DNA of 64,000 nt from assembly GCF_017068455.1 (NCBI RefSeq), contig NZ_CP070608.1, positions 1,593,488 through 1,657,487 on the forward strand, written 5' to 3'. The position numbers were made by a program, and so were the translations under genes. This DNA comes from Fulvivirga lutea. GTDB lineage: Bacteria; Bacteroidota; Bacteroidia; Cytophagales; Cyclobacteriaceae. Of the stretch, positions 45,901 through 53,898 are shown piece by piece. Below the pieces are notes generated by a model, which did no database searches, was not told where the DNA came from, and saw only the letters and a program-made list of their open reading frames with translations. Position 1 is the first letter of the stretch; the number at the start of each line of letters is the position of its first letter.

Positions 45901-46976
45901 CTTACTAAATCTATAGAGGTTTCGACATAGCCTTTAGGGTTGGTTGTTTTATCGATAGAGGAAAGGGCATTTGAAAAAGAATTTTCGGCTTCTTCATATT
46001 TACCTTCCTGCATGCGCATCATGCCTTCATTAGTGCTTGCCAAGCTTTTAGAGGCGTCATCACCCGAATCGCCAATCAATTCTAATAACTTGGCCGCTCG
46101 GTTAGGATCACCTAGCTTCTCGAAGTTTACTGCTCTCAGGTTTATCATGTTAAAATAAGCCTGACTATTCTCCTCGTTGATACTTCTAAATAAGTTATCT
46201 GCTTCAAGGTAAGCTTCTTCTGCTCCTTTATAGTCGTTCGCCTTGTGTAGGCACAATCCTTTATTTGTATGAATTAACGCTTGCTCATACTCTGTGCCAT
46301 CACCCAATTGCTCATATACACTTTCCAAAATAAGAATGTAGCGATAAGCCTCAGTGTAATTATTCCTATCTATTAAAATATTAGAGAAATCATAAGTGGC
46401 TTGCACATAGTCCATAGATAATCCTTCATCTATGTTGTAGTTTGGTACCGTAGCATTGTAAATTTCATATGCATTTTCAGTTTCACCTAGAATATATTGG
46501 CAGTTAGCTATTTTCCACTGACAGTCAATCAAGGCCTGATCTGCCGCGGTATAAAACTGTTGGTAAATATCATTTACACTATTGAAGGTGGCTAAAGCCT
46601 CTTCTACTTTACCAAGAATTAACTCTAAAGAACCCTTGTTGTATAATGCATTGGCATGCTCAAGATTATTTAAGTTTCCTGTTTTGCTTTTAACATCAAG
46701 TTCTTTTTTGCAATACTCTAAACCTTCTTCATAGTTGCCAATGCTAAATGAGATATCAGTAAGGAGTCTTAAAATGCTCTCGTAATTGCCGGAGAGAGAG
46801 CCATCCTGGCTTTGATAAGTTTTAAGACAGTTTTTGGCACTTACCAATGCTGATTCAAGATTGCCACCATTATATTCCTGAAGAGAGGTATTATACATAC
46901 TCACCCAATCCTGTCCCTGAACTGAAAATCCTGCACCGCAAATGAAAACCAGTATAGCTAATCCTCTTTGAATCAT
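42957..46976 (-). CDS. Exported TPR-CHAT (caspase-like) protease
   Basis: A 1339-residue protein with a signal peptide (MIQRGLAILVFICGAGFSVQGQ), about 17 tetratricopeptide repeats (~25-870; the later ones have the regular Kinesin-light-chain form with HPEYANAL and NHPRYATTL), a coiled-coil region (~920-960), and a C-terminal CHAT domain (~1030-1339). The caspase-like dyad is intact: His1177 in HIATHGFF and Cys1252 in SACETGIG. CHAT proteases cut protein substrates, usually when the TPR part senses a partner. Well-studied TPR-CHAT proteins (for example the one guided by type III-E CRISPR) are cytoplasmic; this one is exported. It leads an operon with an OmpA/PD40 anchor. Function untested. Confidence 0.9.
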   Translation of the reverse strand: MIQRGLAILVFICGAGFSVQGQDWVSMYNTSLQEYNGGNLESALVSAKNCLKTYQSQDGSLSGNYESILRLLTDISFSIGNYEEGLEYCKKELDVKSKTGNLNNLEHANALYNKGSLELILGKVEEALATFNSVNDIYQQFYTAADQALIDCQWKIANCQYILGETENAYEIYNATVPNYNIDEGLSMDYVQATYDFSNILIDRNNYTEAYRYILILESVYEQLGDGTEYEQALIHTNKGLCLHKANDYKGAEEAYLEADNLFRSINEENSQAYFNMINLRAVNFEKLGDPNRAAKLLELIGDSGDDASKSLASTNEGMMRMQEGKYEEAENSFSNALSSIDKTTNPKGYVETSIDLVSAKLALNKLEESKTILDEIKPAVDGLNTNDELRAKYLYHSGIYKNAIGSWNDALTDFESALAILNTTSNTGTLKMNTLSAIAVVHQENGAYKNAENYFMQQLQLMDQNNLKGTLSYAITLNNLGIVKQNQAEFLDAQSYLERSKSIVTQQAGTNSDEYAGVIENLGLTLTQLGEYSRAEELINQSIQIRKSNVGDAHPAYANALQNLGRLKQLKGRYQEAEPLFAQALEMKKKAFGESHPEYANALNSSALLYQTMGNFEKAEPLFIKSADIFKARYGSNHPEYATALENLATLYKLEGKNEQSLQLLETALEIDKNIYGTNHPRYATTLHNLASLYEGLGNVEQASSLYQQALDIDKAVYGEKHPAYASTLYNLATLNQQLQQFDQAETNFKKSLDIRKEILGDNHPDYAYSLYGLAGLYHGTKRLKLAKPYYDEVIVNYLSQITEFFPSLSENEKGAFYAKIRPVIESYQDFCIDYARGSEPDAKSAIGDLYNLQLRTKALLLHSSNKVRNRIFSSNNQQLIDEYLSWTELKERLSKYLAYSEEELREQQINISDLSNEINSLEKSLSQRSELFAEDVDQKAFKWQDIRDVLNEGQAALEIIRVKKRFAKDSVLYVGLIVKKNSIESPEMVLLKDGEKLENRFFNYYRNAIKFTVGDDISYKEFWHPFDKYLDDVSQVYASTDGIFNKININTLWDTDNSEYVIDEYIVRNISNTKEILIADNDGFIADNTAQVFGFPDYDLANETEIDNTLARTRASEFGFSDIIPELPGTRDEVNKLNELLGEKAWDANLYLREDASENKLKSIEPPKLLHIATHGFFKSDVVFEESLDEQASFNNAEKNPLFRSGLLFAGSAQTTQASNNFDQEDGVLTAYEAMNLNLDNTELVVLSACETGIGEVKNGEGVYGLQRSFMVAGAKAVIMSLWQVDDNTTQQLMVNFYKNWLSGTNKFESFKNAQLELKQKYADPFHWGAFIIIGTD

Positions 46977-47088
46977 GTAGTTTCTTTTATAATCTACTAA
47001 GTTAATAATTAGTCGTTACCCCACTATTAAGCTTATGTATTTAACCGATTAAAATTCTTGCAAATTACCCCCTTTTTGGGGCATTTAG

Positions 47089-47110
47089 TTATACCCGATA
47101 ATGGGTATAA
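47089..47110. promoter_or_regulatory. Inverted repeat at the start of the MobA-like gene
   Basis: TTATACCC (47089-47096) and GGGTATAA (47103-47110) form a perfect 8-bp dyad with a 6-nt spacer. It overlaps an upstream in-frame ATG (47101) and ends 8 nt before the preferred ATG (47119). A second small dyad, CCCC(C) with GGGG around five T (47068-47081), lies just upstream. Confidence 0.4.
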
Positions 47111-47118
47111 TTATCCCT

Positions 47119-47718
47119 ATGAATGAGTATGGTATAGTCGTATTAGCTGCGGGAGCAAGTAAACGATTGGGTTTTCCCAAACAATTGCTGGAAGTTAATA
47201 ATGAATCGTTTTTGAGAAGCACTTTATCAATGGCAAGTCGAGTCACTCAACCAGTGGTTTGTGTTTTGGGATATAACTACAATCGATTTGAAAAGGAAAC
47301 AAAGGGATTGGACGTAGAGGTTGTCTTTAATTTAAACTGGAATAAAGGTGTAGCAACTTCCATTAAAGAAGGGTTTAACTATATCCATAAGCATTACCCT
47401 TATTTAAAAGGAGTTTTATTTCTTAATTGCGATCAACCTTATGTGGATTCTGAGTTGATTAGGAAAATAATGAATGCTCATGGTGAAGCAAATTCGATCG
47501 TCTCATCGATAAATAACCAAATAATATACATGCCTATATTGATCGGGAAGAATCACTTTAAAGACATCTTTAAATTAAAAGATGATGAAAATCTTTTTAC
47601 CTTAACTTCAGCATTTGGTTCTCATGGAGTGCAGTTTGATAATGCCGCTGTAAATATTAATACCGAACAAGATTGGCTCAATTTCTTCAACCAAATTCGG
47701 CAAAACCGGGCATCCTAA
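47119..47718 (+). CDS. MobA-like nucleotidyltransferase
   Basis: A 199-residue NTP-transferase (NTP_transf_3, MobA/MocA-like). The nucleotide-binding signature LAAGASKRLGFPKQLL is at the very front, and the metal-site LFLNCDQPYVDSELI lies near 104. MocA-type members add CMP or GMP to molybdopterin; others load sugars. The DQP (rather than DxP of strict MobA) and the size suit the MocA/YgfJ branch. I use the ATG at 47119, since MNEYGIVVLAAG is the family front; an ATG at 47101 adds six residues. The gene's stop overlaps the stop of the convergent penicillin acylase by 2 nt. Confidence 0.83.
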   Translation: MNEYGIVVLAAGASKRLGFPKQLLEVNNESFLRSTLSMASRVTQPVVCVLGYNYNRFEKETKGLDVEVVFNLNWNKGVATSIKEGFNYIHKHYPYLKGVLFLNCDQPYVDSELIRKIMNAHGEANSIVSSINNQIIYMPILIGKNHFKDIFKLKDDENLFTLTSAFGSHGVQFDNAAVNINTEQDWLNFFNQIRQNRAS

Positions 47719-50045
47719 TTTTCTGATTTAAAAATCACGGTCCCCATCGCTTTTTGTTCGATTTCTTCTTTGTTCATCATCATTTTACGCCATTTGCCTT
47801 TGGTATAAAACTCTGCCTGATCATCATAGTAATCACTTAATGGATTTCCGCTTTGACCAGTTGGTAAAATACTCTGTGAATTTTCAATATCAGCAAAATT
47901 GATCAGTCTTCTGGTTGAAGGACCAGATGTAATAGGGTAAAGGCCAGTAGAGGTTCTTACGAAGGATAATTTATTCAAAACAGCGTCACTTGCATCCATT
48001 TTAAAGGTACCTACATTAAAGTATTCTCTCAGCATTTCCACTTTTCCAATGGGGTGGGGGTGTTCAAGCGTATGCACATTCCCCCATTTCCATTTTTTCA
48101 CATCACCCAGCTGAGCGGTTAATTCTTCCAAACTCACCACAAAAGCTTTATTAAATACTTGTTTTCTGGTTTCTTTAGCTTCCGTCTTAAGATCATCCCA
48201 CCATTTAGAAGAGTCATTATGGAATAAAGGATCAAAAGTTCGCTTCATTAAATGGGTATTTAGCCATCCTTCAAACTGACCAGAGTCCAGCTTGTTTTCC
48301 ATCGCTAACTTAAGTGAGTGGTAGATAATTTTTTGATAGATAACTGGCGCTTTAGATTCTCTTGAATGACTACCATCCCAATTAGCCAAAAGTTCTTTTG
48401 CTTCTTTTTGTAGCTCGTTTTGAGGCTCTATTTGCCTCGCAAACTCATGTGCTATTTTTGCTGATACTGTAGAGGTGTTATCCAGAAAGAAAGCCTTGTA
48501 ATCATCAACAGAAATTTTCTCTTTACTTTCAAGAAGGCTGGTGATTCTAAGAGCCCGATCTTCCGGGGCATAATACCCGGGGTAATAGCCACCTCTGATA
48601 CTATCTGGTTGGTTATTCGTGCTATAAACGTAATTCCAAGGTGTATTCTCTGCCTGTGGGTTTTCAGTAAAATCTAACCATCGGAAATTAGTATGGGTAG
48701 AATCTTTGGCATTTAAAACAAGATTTCTGTCAACATTATCCCCGAGTAAATGAAGCTTTGCACTGGCCCACCAGGCAATGTTTCCATCCTTATCTCCATA
48801 CATAACGTTTAAACCCGGAGCTTTAATTTTAGAAGCTCCCTTTCTAACGTCATCCATGTTTTTGGCATGGTTTAAAAGATGAATTGCTTCCATTGATTCC
48901 TGTTCTGTTTGCAAATACGTCCACCACATGGCAATAGGTTTGTCCTCTAATCCATCAATAACATCGCTAACAATTGGCCCAAACTCTGAAATCTGAACCT
49001 CAATAGTTACGGGGTCAGCATCTTTGATTTTAATTTCTTCTTTAATGGTTGCTGTTGGCTCAACATTATAGTAAAAGTCAATGTCATCGTTCTCAAACAT
49101 GGTAAGCCCAATGGCATAATTTCTATTGTGAAGCAACAGGGCAAAAGGAAATAGGGCAGCATGGTAGCCATATCTTTCCCATTCTGGCGTTACAACATGT
49201 GCCTCAAACCAAACACAAGGTTGACTGAATCCCATATGTGGGTCATTCGCAAAGATAACCGCACCAGTAGCTGATTTCGTTGGATTGACCACCCAGCTAT
49301 TACTTCCAATCCAGGTAGGAGCAGGTAATGAATTCATAATCTCATCAGCTTTGGCCGACAGTTTTTCCATGGTAGCATTTTGCGGATAGTTTCTAATCAT
49401 TTCAGTTTTACCATGCCCTGCTAAGTCTAAATCAGCTACATATTCAGGCCCTAAATTTTTAGCTATGGCAGTAACGATAGGATCGCTTTTTTGAGCTTGA
49501 GCAAAAGAAAATGAGATATACCCCATTACATTGTAAATGTCTTCAATGGTGTATTCACTTTTGTCTAAACCCAACAAAGTAAACTCAACAGGAGTGGGAC
49601 CATTTTTTATAAAATAATTGACACCATCTAAATATGATTGCGCCAATTGAAATTCTATAGAGTTTGAAGATTTTAGTCGTGCTGCTTCTTCCTTTGCCAT
49701 ACGATGGATACCTACTGTTTTGAAGAATTTATCAGTTTCCAATAAGTCTTTTCCAAACATTTCTGAGAGCCTTCCAGGGGCAATTCTTCGCATAAGCTCC
49801 ATCTGGAAAAGGCGCTCCTGAGCATGTACATAGCCTAAAGCCTTATATGCGTCCATCGTGTTTTCTGCATAAATATGTGGGATGGCATGGTTATCGAAAT
49901 GTACTTTTACTTCACTACTCAGATTGGGCAGTTGTAGCTGACCGTCATAAGTTGGCTTCAAGCCCGATAAGTAAAAAGTAAAGGCGATGGCAAGAATAAA
50001 TACAACTACAAGTAGAGTTAGGAAGATTTTTTTAACAGCTCTCAT
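47715..50045 (-). CDS. Penicillin acylase family Ntn-hydrolase
   Basis: A 776-residue periplasmic N-terminal-nucleophile amidase, translated as one chain and expected to cleave itself before Ser248 (IGSNSWVV) to give alpha and beta subunits. The alpha part has the usual HAQERLFQMELMRRIAPGRLSE block near 75. After the serine, TGAVIFANDPHMG and later TNNQPDSIRGGYYPGYYAPEDR are family marks. The first 27 residues form a signal anchor. Family members hydrolyse acyl-amides such as penicillin G, cephalosporin side chains or acyl-homoserine lactones, so it may degrade quorum signals, but the substrate is unknown. It follows the RmlD-like gene by 46 nt. Confidence 0.92.
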   Translation of the reverse strand: MRAVKKIFLTLLVVVFILAIAFTFYLSGLKPTYDGQLQLPNLSSEVKVHFDNHAIPHIYAENTMDAYKALGYVHAQERLFQMELMRRIAPGRLSEMFGKDLLETDKFFKTVGIHRMAKEEAARLKSSNSIEFQLAQSYLDGVNYFIKNGPTPVEFTLLGLDKSEYTIEDIYNVMGYISFSFAQAQKSDPIVTAIAKNLGPEYVADLDLAGHGKTEMIRNYPQNATMEKLSAKADEIMNSLPAPTWIGSNSWVVNPTKSATGAVIFANDPHMGFSQPCVWFEAHVVTPEWERYGYHAALFPFALLLHNRNYAIGLTMFENDDIDFYYNVEPTATIKEEIKIKDADPVTIEVQISEFGPIVSDVIDGLEDKPIAMWWTYLQTEQESMEAIHLLNHAKNMDDVRKGASKIKAPGLNVMYGDKDGNIAWWASAKLHLLGDNVDRNLVLNAKDSTHTNFRWLDFTENPQAENTPWNYVYSTNNQPDSIRGGYYPGYYAPEDRALRITSLLESKEKISVDDYKAFFLDNTSTVSAKIAHEFARQIEPQNELQKEAKELLANWDGSHSRESKAPVIYQKIIYHSLKLAMENKLDSGQFEGWLNTHLMKRTFDPLFHNDSSKWWDDLKTEAKETRKQVFNKAFVVSLEELTAQLGDVKKWKWGNVHTLEHPHPIGKVEMLREYFNVGTFKMDASDAVLNKLSFVRTSTGLYPITSGPSTRRLINFADIENSQSILPTGQSGNPLSDYYDDQAEFYTKGKWRKMMMNKEEIEQKAMGTVIFKSEN

Positions 50046-50091
50046 GTCAATTTTATTGAAGTAAATCTAACCTTCAATATACCAATTTTCC

Positions 50092-50994
50092 TTAGCTGCT
50101 TTGTAATTGACCCGCCAAAACTTTTAGACCTTCTGTGAAACTATGGGGTTGATAGCCGAGTTGTTTCTTAGCTTTTTCGATAATAAAACCTGTTTTGGGC
50201 GGTCGTTTTGCCGGTTGTGTAAACTTCGAACCATCGGTTTCTTCAATAAGACTAGCATCTAAATCGAAAAAATCAGCAGTTTTTATCGCTATTTCGTAGG
50301 GAGTAAGCATGTCGCTTCCACTTATATGAAAGATACCTTCCGCTTTATTCTTGGTAACTAAATAACAGCCTTCGGCCAAATCTTCAGCCAGGGTAGGAGT
50401 TCGCCATTGATCATTCACTACCTGAATGTTTTTGCCATTTTCCAAACTATTCTTCACCCAAAGTATAATGTTTGATCGGCTCATGTCATGAGCAATACCA
50501 TACACTAAAACCGTTCTGATAATGCTCCATTTTTTACTATCCTTCTTGACCAGTTGTTCTGATTTCAGCTTACTCTCGCCATAATAGCTGATTGGATTGG
50601 GCTGTTCATCTTCGGCCAGCGGGCCATGACTGCCATCAAATATAAAGTCAGTTGAAAGATGAATTAGATGTGCATGTATATGATTACATCCTTCAATTAA
50701 ATGTTTGACAGCTTCTACATTTAATAAATCACAACCTTCTTTATCCTTCTCGCATTCATCCACATTAGTCATGGCTGCTGTATTAATAACAGCTTCAGGG
50801 TTATGTTTTTGCAGTACCTTCTGTACGCTAACAGGATCTGTAATATCCATTACCTCGAAGGTGTAGCCGGAATATTTAGCAGGAAGGCGATTTCCATTAT
50901 GGGCAGTAGCAATAACTTCTTCATTATTTTCAATGAGAAGCTTTACAAGTTTCTGGCCTAAAAGCCCATTACTGCCCGTAATTAATATTTTCAT
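50092..50994 (-). CDS. RmlD-like NAD-dependent sugar epimerase/reductase
   Basis: A 300-residue extended short-chain dehydrogenase of the RmlD_sub_bind type. The N-terminal Rossmann motif is TGSNGLLGQ (near 6), and the catalytic YxxxK is in SYYGESKLKSE (near 137-141), with the serine/threonine partner in HLSTDFIFDG (near 112). The enzyme class reduces dTDP-4-keto-rhamnose or modifies related sugars; however no rml genes are near, so the substrate is uncertain. Its ATG overlaps the end of the cyclophilin gene (ATGA). It is the last gene of the GlmU-like-holB-hemC-cyclophilin operon. Confidence 0.87.
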   Translation of the reverse strand: MKILITGSNGLLGQKLVKLLIENNEEVIATAHNGNRLPAKYSGYTFEVMDITDPVSVQKVLQKHNPEAVINTAAMTNVDECEKDKEGCDLLNVEAVKHLIEGCNHIHAHLIHLSTDFIFDGSHGPLAEDEQPNPISYYGESKLKSEQLVKKDSKKWSIIRTVLVYGIAHDMSRSNIILWVKNSLENGKNIQVVNDQWRTPTLAEDLAEGCYLVTKNKAEGIFHISGSDMLTPYEIAIKTADFFDLDASLIEETDGSKFTQPAKRPPKTGFIIEKAKKQLGYQPHSFTEGLKVLAGQLQSS

Positions 50995-51848
50995 TTCTCT
51001 TCAGCAGGATATTCGTATCCGTAGAGTTTTGTAATTTTCTTCTTTGGTAGTTCTTCAACTTCCATAGTAACAACTACATTCTCTTTTGGTCTGTCGGTTC
51101 TATCTGTTTCTACAGCAGCTATTTTATCAATTACATCGAGCCCTTCTACTACTTTACCAAATACAGTGTACTCATCATCTAAGTGCGGAGCACCACCAAT
51201 TGTAGTATATGCATCTAGTCGCTCTTGCGGAATTTCTTTATCTACATCTACTTGCATGTCTTCTTCAATGAAATCTTTCAGTTCCACAAGTTTTTTACCA
51301 TAAGCATTCGGCCCTTCAGTTTGATAAATGTTGATAAGCATATTTTTGATCGAATCGTTTTTAGGCTTTTGCATCATCTGTTGGCCAGCTCTGCCCAATT
51401 TGTTCATGTCAACAGTCAACTCTTCTTCGCTCCAAACTTTACCCTGCACAATATAAAATTGACTTCCGCTAGATTCTTTTTTAGGGTTTACCTGATCGCC
51501 TTGTCTGGCGGCTGATAATGCACCTTTCACATGAAATAAATCTTTATTGAATTCTGCCGGGACGGTATAACCAGGCCCGCCATTTCCAAGTCTAGCGCCA
51601 GGCTCAGTTCCTTTAGAGTTAGGGTCACCACCCTGAATCATAAAGTCTTTGATAACACGGTGAAACAATGTGCTATCGAAGTAACCTTCTTTAGCCAGTT
51701 TGATAAAATTCTCTTTGTGTTTTGGAGTTTCATCAAATAATACCGCTTTCATATCGCCATGCGTAGTGTGGATAGTAACGATATAATCCTTGTCTGTAGC
51801 ACAAGAGGCTAGTACAACCAAAATCACTAAATAGATTACTTTCTTCAT
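50991..51848 (-). CDS. Cyclophilin-type peptidyl-prolyl isomerase lipoprotein
   Basis: A 285-residue periplasmic lipoprotein (lipobox ASC, Cys16) with a cyclophilin fold. Landmarks are FHRVIKDFMIQGGDPNSKGT (near 62), with the catalytic Arg, and SSGSQFYIVQGKVW (near 125). An insert of ~75 residues (about 140-215, acidic and lysine-rich) splits the domain before EYTVFGKVVEGLDVIDKI, as often seen in Bacteroidota cyclophilins. It helps folding of envelope proteins by cis/trans isomerisation of proline. It lies 5 nt after hemC. Confidence 0.93.
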   Translation of the reverse strand: MKKVIYLVILVVLASCATDKDYIVTIHTTHGDMKAVLFDETPKHKENFIKLAKEGYFDSTLFHRVIKDFMIQGGDPNSKGTEPGARLGNGGPGYTVPAEFNKDLFHVKGALSAARQGDQVNPKKESSGSQFYIVQGKVWSEEELTVDMNKLGRAGQQMMQKPKNDSIKNMLINIYQTEGPNAYGKKLVELKDFIEEDMQVDVDKEIPQERLDAYTTIGGAPHLDDEYTVFGKVVEGLDVIDKIAAVETDRTDRPKENVVVTMEVEELPKKKITKLYGYEYPAEEK

Positions 51849-51853
51849 TGCTC

Positions 51854-52783
51854 TTACTTCTTTAATTCTTCTTTTATTTCTTTTAAAATTTCCGCTCCAC
51901 CAGCATTTAATACCTCATTGGCTAATTTTTCGCCCAGGCTCTTGGCATCTTCAGCGGAGCCTGTCACTTCCTTAATTATTATTTCTTGCCCATCCAGACT
52001 AACGATACCGCCTTTCATTTTCACTGTTTTGTTATCGAGATCCGCGAGTCCAAATACTGGTATGCTACAGCCGCCTTCCAGTGTTCTCAAAAATGCACGC
52101 TCGGTTTCCAATCTTATTTCAGTTTGAGGGTGGGAAACGGCCTTTTTTATTGCTTGTTTTTTCTCAGGATTTATTGATTTATAACATTCAATAGCCACGC
52201 TACCCTGACCAACCGCTGGAATAAACTCATCAAGGTCAAGCCTTTTTCTAATTAATGAGCTGTAACCCATTCGATGCATTCCTGCATACGCCAATAGTAA
52301 AGCATCACAAGCACCATCTTTCATTTTCTGGATTCTTGTTTGCAGATTCCCTCTTACAGGCACAGTCTTAATATGCGGATAGTAGTGTTTCAATAGTGCT
52401 ACGCGCCTTGTGGAAGAAGTACCAATCACTAGGTTTTCATCGCTAAGGCTTATATCTGATTTTTCACTAACTAAAACATCATTAACAACTTCTCTCTCAG
52501 TGAATGCAATGAGCTCAAATCCATCAGGTAAAACCGACTGCATATCTTTGGCACTATGCACAGCAATATCTATTGTGCCAATGCTTAACTGCTCTTCTAT
52601 TTCTTCGGTAAACACACCTTTACTTCCAATTTTAGCAATACTTACGTCAAGTATTTTATCGCCTATGGTTTCAATGGTGATAATCTCAGATTCTAATCCT
52701 GCCGCAGCTAACAAGTCTTGAATGTGATAAGCTTGCCATAATGCGAGCTTGCTTCCCCTCGTTCCTATTTTTATTTTATCCAT
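51854..52783 (-). CDS. hemC: Hydroxymethylbilane synthase (porphobilinogen deaminase)
   Basis: A 309-residue cytoplasmic enzyme which joins four porphobilinogen units into hydroxymethylbilane for haem. The family start KIGTRGSKLALWQA and the central HSAKDMQ and STRRVALL arginines are present. Cys239 in GGCSIPVFG carries the dipyrromethane cofactor. Length is standard. Its start shares one base with the holB stop, so the two are translated in tandem; the pairing with a replication gene is not functional in an obvious way. The later-step gene hemJ lies 15 kb away. Confidence 0.97.
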   Translation of the reverse strand: MDKIKIGTRGSKLALWQAYHIQDLLAAAGLESEIITIETIGDKILDVSIAKIGSKGVFTEEIEEQLSIGTIDIAVHSAKDMQSVLPDGFELIAFTEREVVNDVLVSEKSDISLSDENLVIGTSSTRRVALLKHYYPHIKTVPVRGNLQTRIQKMKDGACDALLLAYAGMHRMGYSSLIRKRLDLDEFIPAVGQGSVAIECYKSINPEKKQAIKKAVSHPQTEIRLETERAFLRTLEGGCSIPVFGLADLDNKTVKMKGGIVSLDGQEIIIKEVTGSAEDAKSLGEKLANEVLNAGGAEILKEIKEELKK

Positions 52784-53898
52784 TATTTAATGCTTCCGGC
52801 TATTTGAAGTGATAAATCAAGGAATATCATTTTAGGACTTCCATTCCTTTCTAAATGATACAACGCTTCGCTTATTAATGTAGAGATTTTAGAAATTTTG
52901 GTTTCATCCAATGCTGCACTAAACTTCTTGGTGAATTCTAAAACCTGCCCATTCACTTTATTTATTTGAGGGGCATTCTGATAAATTAAAGCCTCTCTGT
53001 AAATGGAAAGTGCATATTTAAATAAACTACGTTGCGATAGCTTACTAGTTTTGTGATAATCTTCAGAAAGCTGAACGAGTGAGCCAAAATCACGCTTAAA
53101 ACAAGAGCGCATCCAGTTAGCAAATAATTCATGACTATCATCTTCTAAGTTATTGGCAATGCGAAGTGCTGTGTTTAGGTCGCCATCTGCCACAGGGGCA
53201 ATTTTATTTGCCTGCTCTTGATCAATGCCCTCCTTTACCAATAATTCTATGATGGCAGAATCATCAAATGGCGGAATTGTTACCATCTGAGTTCTTGAAG
53301 TGATGGTAGTTAAAAGCCTATCGTAGTCATTAGATACCAGAATGAATACCGTATCTTCTGGTGGTTCTTCGAGTATTTTTAGAATGCCGTTAGCAGCAGT
53401 AGTGTGCATATATTCCGGTAGCCAAACAATCATTATTTTGTACTTACCTTCAAATGCTTTTAATGAAAGTCTTTTGATGATCTCTCTACTCTCACGTTTT
53501 GAAATATTTACCTGTTTGTTCTCCCCGCCATAAACTGCCGTCCAGGCATCCAGATTTCCAAAGGGTGTAGAGGTTAAATATTTACGCCAATCGGGCATAA
53601 ATTTTTCGCTTATCGCTTCATCAGACTTTATATCTTTTGTAGCACTTACCGGAAACACAAAATGCACATCAGGGTGTACATATTTTGAGTTTTTAGAACA
53701 ACTCGGGCATTCACCACACGAGTCATCATCTGTTGGGCTTTCACAATTAAGATAAGATGCATAAGCTATAGCCATTGGTAAGTTGGGGCTACCTTCCTTG
53801 CCAGCAAATAATTGAGCATGAGCTACATTATTATTCTTTACTGCACCAATGAGCTGCTTTTTCTTTTCCTCTAAACCTGCTATTTCAGAAAATCTCAT
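52783..53898 (-). CDS. holB: DNA polymerase III delta-prime subunit
   Basis: A 371-residue clamp-loader subunit. The N-terminal AAA+ region has a degenerate P-loop (LFAGKEGSPNLP) typical of delta-prime, then a zinc-binding cysteine cluster (CESPTDDDSCGECPSC near 53-68). It also has ILKILEEPPEDTVFILVSN (near 172-190) and SRTQMVTIPPF, the SRx motif that fires the gamma-subunit ATPase. The C-terminal half is the helical collar. It overlaps the GlmU-like gene by 4 nt (ATGA) and hemC by 1 nt. Confidence 0.93.
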   Translation of the reverse strand: MRFSEIAGLEEKKKQLIGAVKNNNVAHAQLFAGKEGSPNLPMAIAYASYLNCESPTDDDSCGECPSCSKNSKYVHPDVHFVFPVSATKDIKSDEAISEKFMPDWRKYLTSTPFGNLDAWTAVYGGENKQVNISKRESREIIKRLSLKAFEGKYKIMIVWLPEYMHTTAANGILKILEEPPEDTVFILVSNDYDRLLTTITSRTQMVTIPPFDDSAIIELLVKEGIDQEQANKIAPVADGDLNTALRIANNLEDDSHELFANWMRSCFKRDFGSLVQLSEDYHKTSKLSQRSLFKYALSIYREALIYQNAPQINKVNGQVLEFTKKFSAALDETKISKISTLISEALYHLERNGSPKMIFLDLSLQIAGSIK

